From positions 39,809,797-39,873,796 of the forward strand of contig CP136061.1 in NCBI GenBank assembly GCA_032622095.1: DNA of 64,000 bases, given 5' to 3'. Source of the stretch: Siphonodentalium dalli (lineage: Eukaryota; Mollusca; Scaphopoda; Gadilida; Siphonodentaliidae). This document shows, piece after piece, positions 28,291 to 39,025 of the stretch. A model generated the notes under the pieces. The model was not told the DNA's origin and ran no database searches. It saw nothing but the letters and a program-made list of their open reading frames with translations. The translations under genes were made by a program, and so were the position numbers. Within the stretch, counting starts at the first letter, position 1. Each line of letters begins with the position of its first letter.

Positions 28291-28747
28291 GACCCGCCAT
28301 ATCAAATCCAGTCGTAAATCGGGATTTATTTTATCCTGTGCCAATGCATTCTCTTATATATGCGAGTCGACCATAGGTCGCCTCGCATATATAAGAGAAT
28401 GCATTTGCCTAACAATTTTTTATCATTTTTTAAAAATAAATGTTTCTTACAATTTTTAGGACATAAAATAAAAAATCATCCATTACCCTGCAGGGAGCCC
28501 CACATATATATAGAAGCATATCGAAGAGTGTCGTCTGCTCATGTTTGTCTGGGGCTCTGTATGGGTGAAATTATAAAATTGTTAAAGAATACAAGAAAAA
28601 ATTATTAAAATTGTAAAAAATTGTTAGGCCACTGCATTCTCTTATATCTGCCAGGCGACCTATGGTCGACTCGCATATATAAGAGAATGCATTGGCACAG
28701 GGTAAAACAAATCCCGATTTACGACTGGATTTGATATGGCGGGTCAC
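28289..28747. mobile_element. GTGACCCGCC double-hairpin MITE, copy 1
   Basis: Terminal inverted repeats begin TGACCCGCCATATCAAATCC and extend through CCCTGTG. Each terminal region carries an almost perfect hairpin (28341-28408 and 28629-28695) whose arms read CATTCTCTTATATATGCGAG and whose loop is centred on CGACCATAGGTCG. About 220 AT-rich bases lie between them. No coding capacity is present, so it would depend on a transposase in trans. It splits a LINE C-terminal reading frame: the frame ends DERSTY on one side and resumes KENLFD on the other. Confidence 0.9.
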
Positions 28748-28910
28748 ATATGTACTCCTTTCATCACATATCAGGGTCTCATTTCAGCTCTACCTAGAGC
28801 ATGTAAATCTTATGCTAGAGTCAGCGTACGCATTGCATTTCATAATACAATGTTTTTTCTGTTTCAACTTTATGTTCATCACACATGTGACACATTCTGT
28901 CTTTTAATGG
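28748..28910 (-). pseudogene. LINE C-terminal zinc-knuckle fragment, interrupted by MITE copy 1
   Basis: The minus strand reads CVTCVMNIKLKQKKHCIMKC (C-x2-C ... H-x4-C) followed by NAYADSSIRFTCSR, two stops and ICDERSTY. This is the zinc-knuckle tail commonly found after the reverse transcriptase of CR1/Jockey-like LINEs. The two in-frame stops show it is dead. The frame continues after the MITE at 28290. Confidence 0.75.
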
Positions 28911-29809
28911 CGTTTTCGGTTGCGTATGTCGACCCTTTTCTATAGCTAAAATATGATAGCTAACACGTAGTCAGGTGAACATCTCTCTTGCCGCTGACGA
29001 TCGAGCGTGCCTCGGGTACGGTTCTATATCATAATTGTCTTTGAAAGTTCTGTAAGTTCGCAGTTTATTAGCACCATTTGGAAATGTCTTTTTTTAAACT
29101 TAATTATGTGTTCTGATTTTAACCTTTCAATAATTAGTTTGTCTGTCACTCTTATTGTTGTATTAGACTGTGATATATTGATACCACTTTTGATCATTGC
29201 AGTATGCTTATACACACGCACTAGATGTCCAGCGTAACATTCACGTATTAAAATGATTCAGATTCAAATTTGTATTACGCCTTTCGTCGCATTTGACATA
29301 TACAGGCGATTCAATCATAAATAGTGTATACAACGACACGTTCCGTGTGGAAGCAAAGATATTGGTAATTTTGTTTAGAAACTTGCGACACAGAGTGACA
29401 CATATAGCGTGTCAGATGACGCATCTGCACTAATTGGAATCAAATAATGAGCTGTCGTATCGCTATATGTGTAATATGACACACCTAATTCACTGGATAA
29501 CCAGGGGACACGGAAACGTTTTTCAGTGTACATAATACATAATATAAATGGGTACATGAATGTGAGGTGACATAACAAATTGAAGGGTGAAGGGACATGC
29601 AAACTGCAGTCCGACCATCCTACCCGGCCTTCGGCCGGAAACGACCCAACAACAGGTGACATAATCCATTCGAGTTCCGACCGTCGGTGGGATAAGACGT
29701 CCGGCTTGAGCGCCCCTGGACATCGCCCACCTGGCGATCGGATTACTGACTTCAGCGGACAATGGATTCATCTATAATCCCCGCTGACGTCAGGCTCGTG
29801 CTGAGCTCA
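28911..29809. other. Unassigned interval, no gene seen
   Basis: Short open frames occur on both strands but none resembles a protein I know. ACACATATAGCG near 29400 and CGCTATATGTGT near 29460 form a small inverted repeat. The part after 29580 is richer in G and C. Confidence 0.45.
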
Positions 29810-31470
29810 ATCAACCTGGATCACTGCCTGACCTGCAATCTACACCGGTCAGGCCCGTTCCAAACGACGGATTTTTGTCGACTCGAATCTAATACCAGAC
29901 CCACAATTGTATTAAATGCGTCAAAAATGCGACGTTTGAAACAATTAGATCCGTGTCAGACGCATCACAGACGAATCTCCGTCCAATTCAGACGAATCTT
30001 CGTCGGTGATGCGTCTGACATCCGTCTTGGTTTCAAACGACAGATTTTTGACGACTCGAATCTAATACATGTGACGAGAAGAGCCGAAAGTTACCGAAGA
30101 ACGAATGCAAATGATATGATAATGATATGATAATGGTATAATAATGAGGGGGCTCCCCTTATCTGAAGAAATACCCACATGACGTCATTTGTCGCACGCT
30201 CTCTTTGTCATAAAGAAAGATATATCTATAAGCATTGCTTAGCTAACATTGTGCAAATTGTAATTATTTTGGTAGTTTGATTCCTCAACGAACATGGCAT
30301 GTCACTGACTCACATCTTATAATGGATATAGTATCAATGTTTAGAATAATCCATATATACCGGTATAAGGGGTAGGGGTTGTAGCAACTGATTTATAATA
30401 ATTCATATATACCGATATTCCATATTGTAAGGAATAGGGGTGGTAGTCTCTGATGTATAATAATTAATATTTACCGGTATTACTTATTATAAGGGACAGA
30501 GGTGGTACTACTGATTTATAATCATTCATTTATACCGATATTACTTATTATGAGGGGTAAATGGGTGGTAACCTCTTATTTGTAATAATTCATATATTCA
30601 GGTATTACTTGTTATAAGGGGCAGAGTGGGAGCTTATGATTTATAATAATTTATATAACCGGTATTCCTTATTATAAGGGGTAGGGGTGGTAGCCTCAGA
30701 TTTATAATAATTCTCATAAACAGGTATTACTTATTATGAGGGGTAGGGATGGTAGCCTATGATTTGTAATAATTCATAGATACCGGTATTCCTTATTATA
30801 AAGGATATATATGTGGTAGCCTATGATCTATTATATATAATTAATATATTCCGGTATTCCTCATTATAAGGGGTAGGGGGTGGTACCACTGATCTTATTT
30901 ATAATAATTCATATATACCGGCATTACTTATTATGAGGGGTATAGGGGTGGTAACCTCTTATTTATAATAATTCATATATTCCGGAATTCCTTATTATAA
31001 GGGTAGGGGTGGTAGTCTCTGATTTATAACAATTCTTGTATACCTGTATTTACATGCATGGTATACACATATATGGCAATTGGTTGCACGATCTAACATT
31101 TATTTGTAGCGCCTATTATATTATATTATATAACTATATGTACTATATACATCCTCATATACATATGCACATATATTCGAGCTGCAATCGCGCATATATT
31201 TATACATAATTTATACTGTATTTTAGTATATATATGTATAATATACCGGTATATATAGGCCTCTATATCTACGCGTGACCATTTTGTGAAGGTAGCATGG
31301 AGTGCACCTTTAAATAAATCGACCGATGTATTAGATTCGACGCGACAAAGATGCGTTCGTCTGAAACAAAATTGACCGCAGACGCATCACCGACGGATTT
31401 AATACAATTAGATTCGAGTCGACAAAAATCCGTCGTTTGGAACGGGTCTCAGGCAGCCAGGTTGATCTGT
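29810..31470. mobile_element. Long inverted-repeat element enclosing a minisatellite
   Basis: Plus-strand text around 29845-30070 (CCCGTTCCAAACGACGGATT, GTCGACTCGAATCTAAT, GGTGATGCGTCTG, CGAATCTAATACAT) reappears in reverse complement at 31325-31455. The inverted similarity continues outward (CAACCTGG ... GCCTGA). The arms are about 130-215 bp with indels. Between them lie the minisatellite at 30340-31050 and AT-rich DNA. This is the layout of a non-autonomous foldback or TIR element. I could not find a clear target duplication, so the ends are approximate. Confidence 0.65.
30340..31050. repeat. About 60-bp minisatellite, roughly 12 copies
   Basis: Diverged repeats contain TTATAATAATTCATATATAC, then CGGTATTACTTATTATAAGG and GGTAGGGGTGGTAGCCTC. 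Copies are spaced about 52-70 bp, mostly 60-62. Many contain the palindromic core TATACCGGTATA. Copy-to-copy divergence is high compared with the main satellite. Confidence 0.85.
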
Positions 31471-31817
31471 TTTTGTCATACCGGGTTACACCAACACGGT
31501 CCATATCAGGACCCTCTGTTGGCCGTAACCCGGTTGTTGGAGACCACCAGCAACCTGGGGATTTGGTCAGAAGGAAGAAGCGGAGGAGGAAGAAGACCCC
31601 CTCCAGAAGAAGGGACGCGGACAGGATAGCCAAGTGGAACCATGGGCGAGCTGAGAGACGCCCAGCTCCCCCCACTTGGCCTCCGCCGACGATTGGGTGC
31701 CCAAAAATGGTCGAAAAAAACTGCCGAAAACGGAAAAAAATTTGGACGCGGGGGTGGGTGGGTCCCAACAACGGTCAAAAGTCAAAAATCAGCATACGTG
31801 CCTGCAATTTTTTTCCG
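31471..31817. other. G/C-richer interval with overlapping open frames, probably not coding
   Basis: This is one of the few G/C-rich stretches. It gives long frames by chance on both strands, the longest 146 codons on the minus strand, rich in Pro, Arg and Phe. No domain or conserved motif is recognisable, and the minus frame runs into the inverted-repeat arm at 31330-31455. I see no reason to call a gene. Confidence 0.5.
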
Positions 31818-32458
31818 ACTCCCTCCTGGTCCGATTGCCTAAGTTATTCCCAACCCATCGGTAAAGGTCAAAGGTCTGGAGAAGCTTCTGTTTTCTTTAC
31901 ATTATCAGCACAAACAATTTTGTCAAGAATAATATACGTTTTCACTCAATTAACATGATTTTCGTAGCCAATATTAACAGAATTGTGTTACTGTGTTGAT
32001 TTTTATTTCATTTTTCTACCAATTTTGCCGAATTTCTATGTTATGCTATGCTTTATTTCTCTATAGACATGAATTCACATGTTACGAGAGGTATATGTAC
32101 AAGGTGCATGTTAATTAAGTGCAATATTATACATATGTACAGTGGCGGCATGATCATTATTATATCTATCATTATCACGTCGTCTGCGTTAATGTTTACA
32201 TATGAGTTAGTCGTTTAAATCCCTTGTATTTAACTCCGTTTTTATTATTTCAGTAAAGTTTATAAAACTGCGATTCGTGCTGCATTGCATGCTTTTGTGA
32301 ATCCCCACCCGGTTAGTAAAAACTTTGACATCCGTGTGATCAATGGAGGCCAAACCGCGAGCAAGTGATTTCGAGTAATTGGATCACGATATATATAGCT
32401 ATAACACTAAAACCCTCCCACTGTTAATTTAAACCCCACTGTTCATATATATATATAT
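31818..32458. repeat. Segmental duplication, copy A of the left segment
   Basis: From TCCGATTGCCTAAGTTATTC to CCCCACTGTT this region is highly similar to 35818-36906, apart from small indels and the 415-bp insertion in the other copy. The ATGCTATGC motif appears in different numbers in the two copies. A third, shorter copy is at 42429-42605. The segment contains no recognised coding sequence. Confidence 0.9.
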
Positions 32459-34790
32459 AATAGAAGGTGACCCGACTTCGTCCGGGCTTTGACCTTGAAT
32501 TGTCCATTTTGAAGGTCAAGGTCAAGTGGGTTCACGATTTGACCCGTCCAAAACACTGCCCGGACAAAAGTACCCGACAAAAGTACCCGTCGAAATCCAT
32601 CCGGTTTTACCTCGAATTGATCATTTTGCAGGTCAAGGTCAGGTCGGGGTCACGACTCGACCCGCCCAAAACACTCAGTGGACAAACGTAACCCCACATA
32701 TCAAATTTCATCGAAATCCCATCAAAATTCGCGATTTGACCTTGAATTGACCCGATTTCAATGTCAAGGTCACGTCGCACGGGCAAATGAATAGGCTTAT
32801 GAGACTCCCCGGCCGAAAGCACCCACACATACCAAGTTTCATCGAAATCCCGTGATATTCGGACGTTTGACCTTGAAATGACATGATTTCAAGGTCAATG
32901 TCACGTCGCACGGGCAAATTAATAGGTTTATGCCACTCCCCGGCCGAATGTACCCCCACATACCAAGTTTCATCGAAATCCCGTAATATTCGGGCGTTTG
33001 ACCTTGAAATTACCCGAATTCAAGGTCAAGGTCACGTCGCACGGGTAAATGTCACTCCCCGGCCGAAGATATCCCCACATACCAAGTTTCATCCAAATCG
33101 AGTAAACCGTTTTCGAGTTCATCGATTACACACACACACACACACACAAACAGATCTTCAAAAATATATAATAGACTAGAAGTTGACCCGACTTCGTCCG
33201 GGCTTTGGCCTTGAATTGTCCATTTTGAAGGTCAAGGTCAAGTGGGGGCACGATTTTACCAGTCCAAAACACTGCCCGGACAAAAGTACCCGACAAACGT
33301 GCCCGTCGAAATCCATCCGGTTTTACCCGATTTGACCTTGAATTGATCATTTAGAAGGTCAAGGTCAGGTCGGGGGTCACGATTTGACCCGTCCAAAATA
33401 CTCAGTGGACAAAAGTAACCCTATGTATCAAATTTCGTGGAAATCCCATCAAAATTCGCGATTTGACGTTGAATTGACCCGATTTCAAGGTTAAGGTCTC
33501 GACGCAAATGAATAGGCTTATGAGACTCACCATACCAAAGTATCCCTAGACACTAATTTTCATCGAAATCCCGTGATATTCGGTCGTTTGACCTTGAAAT
33601 GACCCAATTTCAAGGTCAAGGTCACGTCGCCCGGCAAATTAATAGGCCTATGCCACTCCCCGACCGAAAGTACCCCCACATACCAAGTTTCATCAAAATC
33701 CCGTGATAATCGGGCGTTTGAACATGAAATGACCCGATTTCAAGGTCAAGGTCACGTTTCACGGACAAATTAATATGTTTATGCCACTCCCCGGCCGAAG
33801 TTATCCCCACATACCATGTTTCATCGAAATCCCGTGATTCTCGGGCGTTTGACCTTGAAATTACCCGATTTCAAGGTCAAGGTCACATCGCACGGGCAAA
33901 TTAATAGGCCTATGTCACTCCCCGGCCGAAAATATCCCCACATACCAAGTTTCATCGAAATCGGCTTGGCCGTTTTCGAGTCCATCGATTACAGACAGAC
34001 ACACACACAGACACACAGACAGATCTTCCAAAATATATAATAGACTTGAAGGTGACCCGACTTCGTCCGGGCTTTGACCTTGAATTGTCCGTTTTGAAGG
34101 TGAAGGTCAGATGGGGTCACGATTTGACCCGTCCAAAACACTGCCCGGACAAAAGTACCCGACAAAATACCCGTCGAAACCCATCCGGTTTTACCCGATT
34201 TGACCTTGAATTGATTATTTTGAAGGTCGAGGTCAGGTCGGGGTCACGACTCGACCTGTTCAAAACACTCAGTGGACAAAAGTAACCCTATGTATACAAT
34301 TTCGTCGAAATCCCATCAAAATTGGCGATTTGACCTCGAATTGACCCGATGTCAAGGTCAAGGTCACGTCGCACGGGCAAATGAATATGCTTATGAGACT
34401 CCCCATACGAAAGTACCCCCATATACCAAGTTTCATCGAAATCCCGTGATATTCGGGCGTTTGACCTTGAAATGACCAGATTTTAAGGTCAAGTTCACGT
34501 CGCACGGGCAAATTAATAGGTTTATACCACTCCCCGACCGAAGGTATTCCCAGATACCAAGTTTCATCGAAATCCCGTGATATTCGGGCGTTTGACCTTG
34601 AAATAACCCGATTTAAAGGCCAAGGTCACGTCGCACGGGAAAATTAATAGGCCCATGTCACTCCTCGGCCGAAAATACCACCACATACCAAGTTTCATCG
34701 AAATCGGCTCGGCCGTTTTCGAGTCCATCGATTACAGACAGACACACACACAGACAGACAGACAGATCTTCCAACAAAATATATAATAGA

Positions 34791-34795
<5 letters not shown>
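32459..34795. repeat. Three-unit tandem repeat packed with AGGTCA half-sites
   Basis: Three units (about 32465-33180, 33181-34045 and 34046-34795) each begin with GACCCGACTTCGTCCGGGCT and end with a GACAGACACACACA-type tract followed by AGATCTTCCAAAATATATA and ATAGA. Inside each unit, sub-repeats of 90-110 bp alternate TTTGACCTTGAAATGACCCG, TTTCAAGGTCAAGGTCACGT and CCAAGTTTCATCGAAATC. Counting by eye gives about 12, 13 and 11 copies of AGGTCA or TGACCT, 36 in all, where about one would be expected by chance. Many extend to TCAAGGTCA. The array is absent from the sister copy (36906-36911), so it was inserted here, probably at an AT-rich site. Open frames inside it are by-products of the repeats. 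Confidence 0.9.

Positions 34796-34858
<63 letters not shown>
34796..34858. repeat. (AT)n microsatellite
   Basis: About 60 bases of pure AT repeat lie between the tandem array and the 3' end of a minus-strand LINE. It may be an expansion of that LINE's AT-rich tail. Confidence 0.95.
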
Positions 34859-34866
<8 letters not shown>

Positions 34867-35690
34867 CTTTATTGTCCTCCATATTTTAAGAGTTTCATAA
34901 AATGTTATATACAGTCTCAAAGGTAGGCAAACATTTTAGCCAACATGACAATAAACGAATGACAGTATGTATACAAAATGACACAAGTGCCACAAGACAT
35001 GGTAAACAAGTTGAGTTAAATGATTAAATAACCTTACGCACAGACAGATATACATGCAGACATGCAATCAGACATATCGAAATGCGGACAGAATATGCAG
35101 GCAGACAAACACAGGCACGCGAACATAACTTTCAACCTAAACATATTTACATAATACGGATATAATACGAAAGGTACACATGATATGTATGCCTAAATGC
35201 TTACACTCGCATTTGCTAATTTACTGGCGGCAATCATAGTTAGATTTTTGTATAATATTCAAACATTAGTAAACCCAAATCCCAATAAAGTGGGTTGGAG
35301 GGAAGGGCCCATCCAAATCCTCCCGGGTTAAATCCCAAATCCCAATAAAGAAAAAGGTGACATAATCATATACATACACAATACACACAATAAAGGTTGC
35401 AGTTATTAGTGTACTACATATGAGATCAAGATTGATGTGTTGTGTTTAAAGTAAGTGATTCGGGGTGTTGTACGAGTCAACTGTCTTTTAACATAACTAT
35501 TTTAGATTTGTCATATATATGTATATATCGTGGTGCGTTAATCATAGCTTGAGGTGTGCAAAACAATTTCTAGGGCTTTCTTTATAAAAAGTGAAAGGTT
35601 TCTGATCGTCTGGTTATTGCGGGAGGTAAAGAGCTGCTACAGTTTAAGAACATTTGCTGTTCTGAAGTAATACGGCTTGATAGATCCCCG
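34859..35690 (-). pseudogene. LINE 3' end with C-terminal tail, copy A
   Basis: On the minus strand, about 35678-35545 reads PYYFRTANVLKL, a stop, then QLFTSRNNQTIRNLSLFIKK and ALEIVLHTSS with a stop at the end. This matches the usual C-terminal end of CR1/Jockey-like LINEs (LL-SRN--T--NLA-FI-KA). A UTR of about 680 bases follows, with two CCCAATAAAG-type repeats (35282-35350, plus strand). An AATAAA lies at 34873-34868, just before the AT-rich tail. The 3' UTR up to 35277 is duplicated at 36911-37335. Confidence 0.75.
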
Positions 35691-35817
35691 CCTGGTCGCA
35701 TAGCAACCCATGCGGGTACGCGTGTCCGCTCGCAACAACATCCAAACTATAGAATGTTATTTCAGTGTTGTTCCTTTTGGTCGCCCTCGCGAACAACATG
35801 GCCGTTCCGGAGTATCA

Positions 35818-36910
35818 CCGTCCGATTGCCTAAATTATACCGAACCCATCGGTCTGGAGAAGCTTCTGTTTTCTTTACATTATCAGCACAAATAATTTTG
35901 TCAAGAATAATAAATGTTTTCACTCAATCAACATAATTTTCGTAGCCAAAATTAACAGAATTGTGTGACTGTGTTGATTTTTATTTAATTTTTCTACCAA
36001 TTTTGCCGAATTTCTATGCTATGCTATGCTATGCTTTATTTCTCTATAGACATGATTGTCACATGAATCGCATGTTACGAGAGGTATATTAATTAAGTGC
36101 AATATTATACATATATGCAGTGGCGGTATGAATGCGTTTAGTCTTTATCATCTGTCACCATCATCATCATCATCATCAACATCAACACCATCATTCGCAT
36201 AATCATCATTATATCTATCATTATCACGTCGTCTGCGATAATGTTTACATATGAGTTAGTCGTTTAAACACTATTTAGTCAATTATTCAACTTGTTCATT
36301 TATGTCATATGGATATTTAATTCGGAAATAGCAACAACAGCAACAACAACAACATTATGATCATAGTTATATATCACAAAACAACAGCAATAGCTTTTAT
36401 ATTACCGATACTGATTTCTGAGTTTGAATGCTAAATTTAAGTACAAACACACATTTCTCAGTTCCAATCGACATGATTTTGTTAGAAGTTCATAGAACTT
36501 TATCTTAGAAGGTGTGTCCCAATATTTTTTCGTTATTAATTTAATTCGTAAGTGATTCAGGTTAGTGCATTTCATGATGAAGTGGTATCCATCGACCACG
36601 TCCGGCGGGTAAGGTGTATTATATTATAATTGTATATCGGCATCAAAAAATAAAATGATATATATAAATTGTGTGTAGAGACAAATCCCTTGTATTTAAC
36701 TCCGTTTTTATTATTTCAGTAAAGTTTATAAAACTGCGATTCGTGCTGCATTGCATGCTTTTGTGAATCCCCACCCCGGTTAGTAAAAACTTTGACATCC
36801 GTGTGATCAATGGAGGCCAAACCGCGACCAAGTGATTTCGAGTAATTGGATCACGATATATATAGCTATAACACTAAAACTCCCACTGTTAATTTAAACC
36901 CCACTGTTAA
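35818..36910. repeat. Segmental duplication, copy B of the left segment
   Basis: Sister of 31818-32458, interrupted by the LINE fragment at 36269-36683. It has an extra CATCATCATC microsatellite at about 36158-36180 and an expanded GCTATGCTATGCTATGC run. Copy B joins directly to the LINE 3' UTR at 36911, which shows the arrangement before the AGGTCA array entered copy A. Confidence 0.9.
36269..36683 (-). pseudogene. LINE C-terminal fragment inserted in the duplication
   Basis: The boundaries come from comparing the duplicates: copy A reads GTTAGTCGTTTAAATCCCTT without a break, while copy B has about 415 bp between TTTAAA and AATCCCTTG. The minus strand at 36599-36405 encodes VDGYHFIMKC, then LRIKLITKKYWDTPSKIKFY and ELLTKS, followed by a stop. 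That is the YHF---C ... KF--LL tail pattern of LINE ORF2 proteins. It is 5'-truncated, as LINE insertions usually are, with an AT- and CAA-rich 3' UTR. Confidence 0.75.
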
Positions 36911-37335
36911 TTCATATATAAATATATATCTTTATTGTCCTCCATAATTTAAGAGTTTCATAAAATGTTATATACAGTCTCAAAGGTAGGCAAACATTTT
37001 AGCCAACACGACAATAAACGAATGACAGTATGTATACAAAATGACCCAATGCCACAAGACATGGTAAACAAGTTGAGTTAAATTATTAAATAACCTTATC
37101 CACAGACAGATATACATGCAGACATGCAATCAGACATACCGACATGCGGAATGAATATGCAGGCAGACAAATACAGGCAAGCGAACATAACTTTCAACCT
37201 AAACATATTTACATAATAAGGATAAACTACGAAAGGTACACATGATATGTATGCCTAAATGCTTACACTCGCATTTGCTAATTTACTGGCGGCAATCATA
37301 GTTAGATTTTGGTATAATATTCAAACATTAGTATT
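36911..37335 (-). pseudogene. LINE 3' UTR, copy B
   Basis: A close copy of 34859-35277 running from TCTTTATTGTCCTCC to TCAAACATTAGTA, with AATAAA at 36936-36931 on the minus strand. Beyond 37335 the two copies diverge, so the coding tail present in copy A is missing here. Confidence 0.8.
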
Positions 37336-37358
37336 GTGTCGTTTACTGATCATATACA

Positions 37359-37889
37359 ATTAAAGGTGGATTATCTCGTTGTAAACATGTATTATATAGT
37401 TATCGGGGTATAAAATACTAGATCTGAATCGAAGACTACTGTCCGGAAATGCTTCTATCGATTAATATTCATTTTATTTCGAATATTTTCTGGTCTAAAA
37501 AGGTGTGGTTGTTTAGCTGACGAGCAATAGTGGTTACTGTTAACAGAGACCAGAAATTTCATTGTGTAATTTTTTCACAAATAAAGGTTAATTATACTCA
37601 TTATCGCTCATAACTATGGAATAAAACAATACAACCAATCAATCTGGGACATTTGACGTTCTGTACGTAGCCATAGGAACAGTCTAATGCTCTCTATCGC
37701 TATATGGTATCACCCGAATGGTCTGTTCTAAAAATAGACAAATAAACGGGCCCAATACAATATTCGAAATAAAATCAATATTAATTGATAGAAGCCTTTC
37801 CGGACAGGGGTCTTCTGTTCATAGTTATTATTTTATACCCACCCAACTATTTCAAATTTGTTATTTAAAGAGATAATCCATCTTTAAAT
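37359..37889. mobile_element. TIR element with ~135-bp arms
   Basis: The left arm (37359-37497) starts ATTAAAGGTGGATTATCTC and passes through TGTCCGGAAATGCTTCTATC. The right arm (37756-37889) is its reverse complement with scattered mismatches, ending GAGATAATCCATCTTTAAAT. The internal ~260 bp is AT-rich without coding capacity. This is a non-autonomous element of unknown superfamily. Confidence 0.8.
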
Positions 37890-37977
37890 CACCATGATGC
37901 GTAAGTTCAAGGAATACAGAAGCGAACACAACTGCGACTTGACGCCCTAGATATGGTTATACATCCATACCGATAAC

Positions 37978-38394
37978 CACTGTAGGGAACTACTCCTGGC
38001 AATTTGGTTCTCTACCGAGCTTTATTTACATTATCTATACCGAGCAAAGTTTTCGGACGGCATATACTAATTTACCTGAGGCAGAGAATCGAGTTATTCG
38101 CAGAGAACCGAGCGCTCGGTAGAGAATCGGAGTCCTCAGCAGAGAATCGGAATCGGAAAATAAAAAGTCAATTTCTGTGTATTTCGGGATTAGTTTTTAA
38201 CTTTTTTTACACACATTGATGACCAGTGTCTATAATTTCACGGTAGCTCTATGAAACTCACGAAACACTGTTCTAATGCTGTTGATTTTTACGTTTTATG
38301 CCGCGATTGCTCGATAGAGAATCAGAATCGTCGCTAAAAATGTTCACGAAACTCGGTAGAGAACCAAATCTCTAGGATTAGTTCCCCCACAGTG
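37978..38394. mobile_element. hAT-like MITE, 417 bp, with 8-bp target duplication
   Basis: The left end CACTGTAGGGAACTACTCC and the right end (reverse complement CACTGTGGGGGAACTAATCC) continue into a shared TTGGTTCTCTACCGAG, giving about 46-bp TIRs. CCGATAAC flanks the element on both sides (37970-37977 and 38395-38402). An 8-bp duplication with CA-TG-type ends fits the hAT superfamily. The motif GGTAGAGAAYC recurs several times near both ends, like the subterminal transposase sites of hAT elements. The open frame at 38004-38219 is made of these repeats and is not a gene. Confidence 0.85.
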
Positions 38395-38402
38395 CCGATA
38401 AC

Positions 38403-38835
38403 GTCACATCCACATGGACGAGTGATGATGTCTTCACCGACATACTACAATACACAAAGATACAATTTGGACAAAACATATTACATATATCAATGTAATT
38501 CGTCTTTCGTCTGTATGATGCGGTAATACATAAAGTAATTGGGTATGAAAGCTTATTGCGATTGCATTTTTGACCCGAACAATGGATTTTGATTGCTGTG
38601 GTGATCGGTTTATAATTTGTCCTAATATAGCACTTTGGATTTTCGTTGATATACGTTTGGAGATTACTCAGGATGAAGACTTGACAGCATTGTGTGTGAC
38701 AGCCACAATATAAAAGTGGGTATGGTGGACTATAAATGATACGAAAAACAACGAGTCTTCAATGAAAGAAAATAATTCAGACGGAAGTTTTGTAAGATTA
38801 AGCATAACAAGATCATCATCGTCAAGCTTATCCAC
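38403..38835. other. Unassigned interval, no gene seen
   Basis: A 75-codon minus-strand frame (38895-38668) runs from the following minisatellite into this interval. It contains an acidic VDKLDDDDLVML stretch but no recognisable domain. I do not call it. Confidence 0.4.
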
Positions 38836-39025
38836 CCAAAGATAGAACAGTAATCCAAATGTGTCAATTATAGAACAGTAATCCAAATGTGTCAATCAAA
38901 GATAGAACAGTAATCCAAATGTGTCAATCAAAGATAGAACAGTAATCCAAATGTGTCAATCAAAGATAGAACAGTAATCCAAATGTGTCAATCAAAGATA
39001 GAACAGTAATCCAAATGTGTCAATC
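38836..39025. repeat. 32-bp minisatellite, six copies
   Basis: The unit is AAAGATAGAACAGTAATCC followed by AAATGTGTCAATC. Six copies are almost identical; the second lacks a few bases. The near identity suggests recent expansion. Confidence 0.95.

Noticed and set aside
28360-28608. Recurring peptide RVDHRSPRIYKRMH in several open frames (also 41340-41400, 50300, 59560, 59880)
   Set aside because: It is the translation of the MITE hairpin arms, not a conserved protein.
31331-31958. Overlapping frames of 146 and 173 codons in the G/C-rich interval
   Set aside because: They overlap on opposite strands, show no domain and run into repeat sequence on both sides.
32467-34511. Several 70-100-codon frames with similar peptides
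   Set aside because: They are translations of the AGGTCA-rich tandem repeat in different frames. The apparent similarity comes from the DNA repeat.
34732-34920. Open frame with a long Ile-Tyr run and Cys-Val run
   Set aside because: It is the translation of the (AT)n and (AC)n/(AG)n simple repeats.
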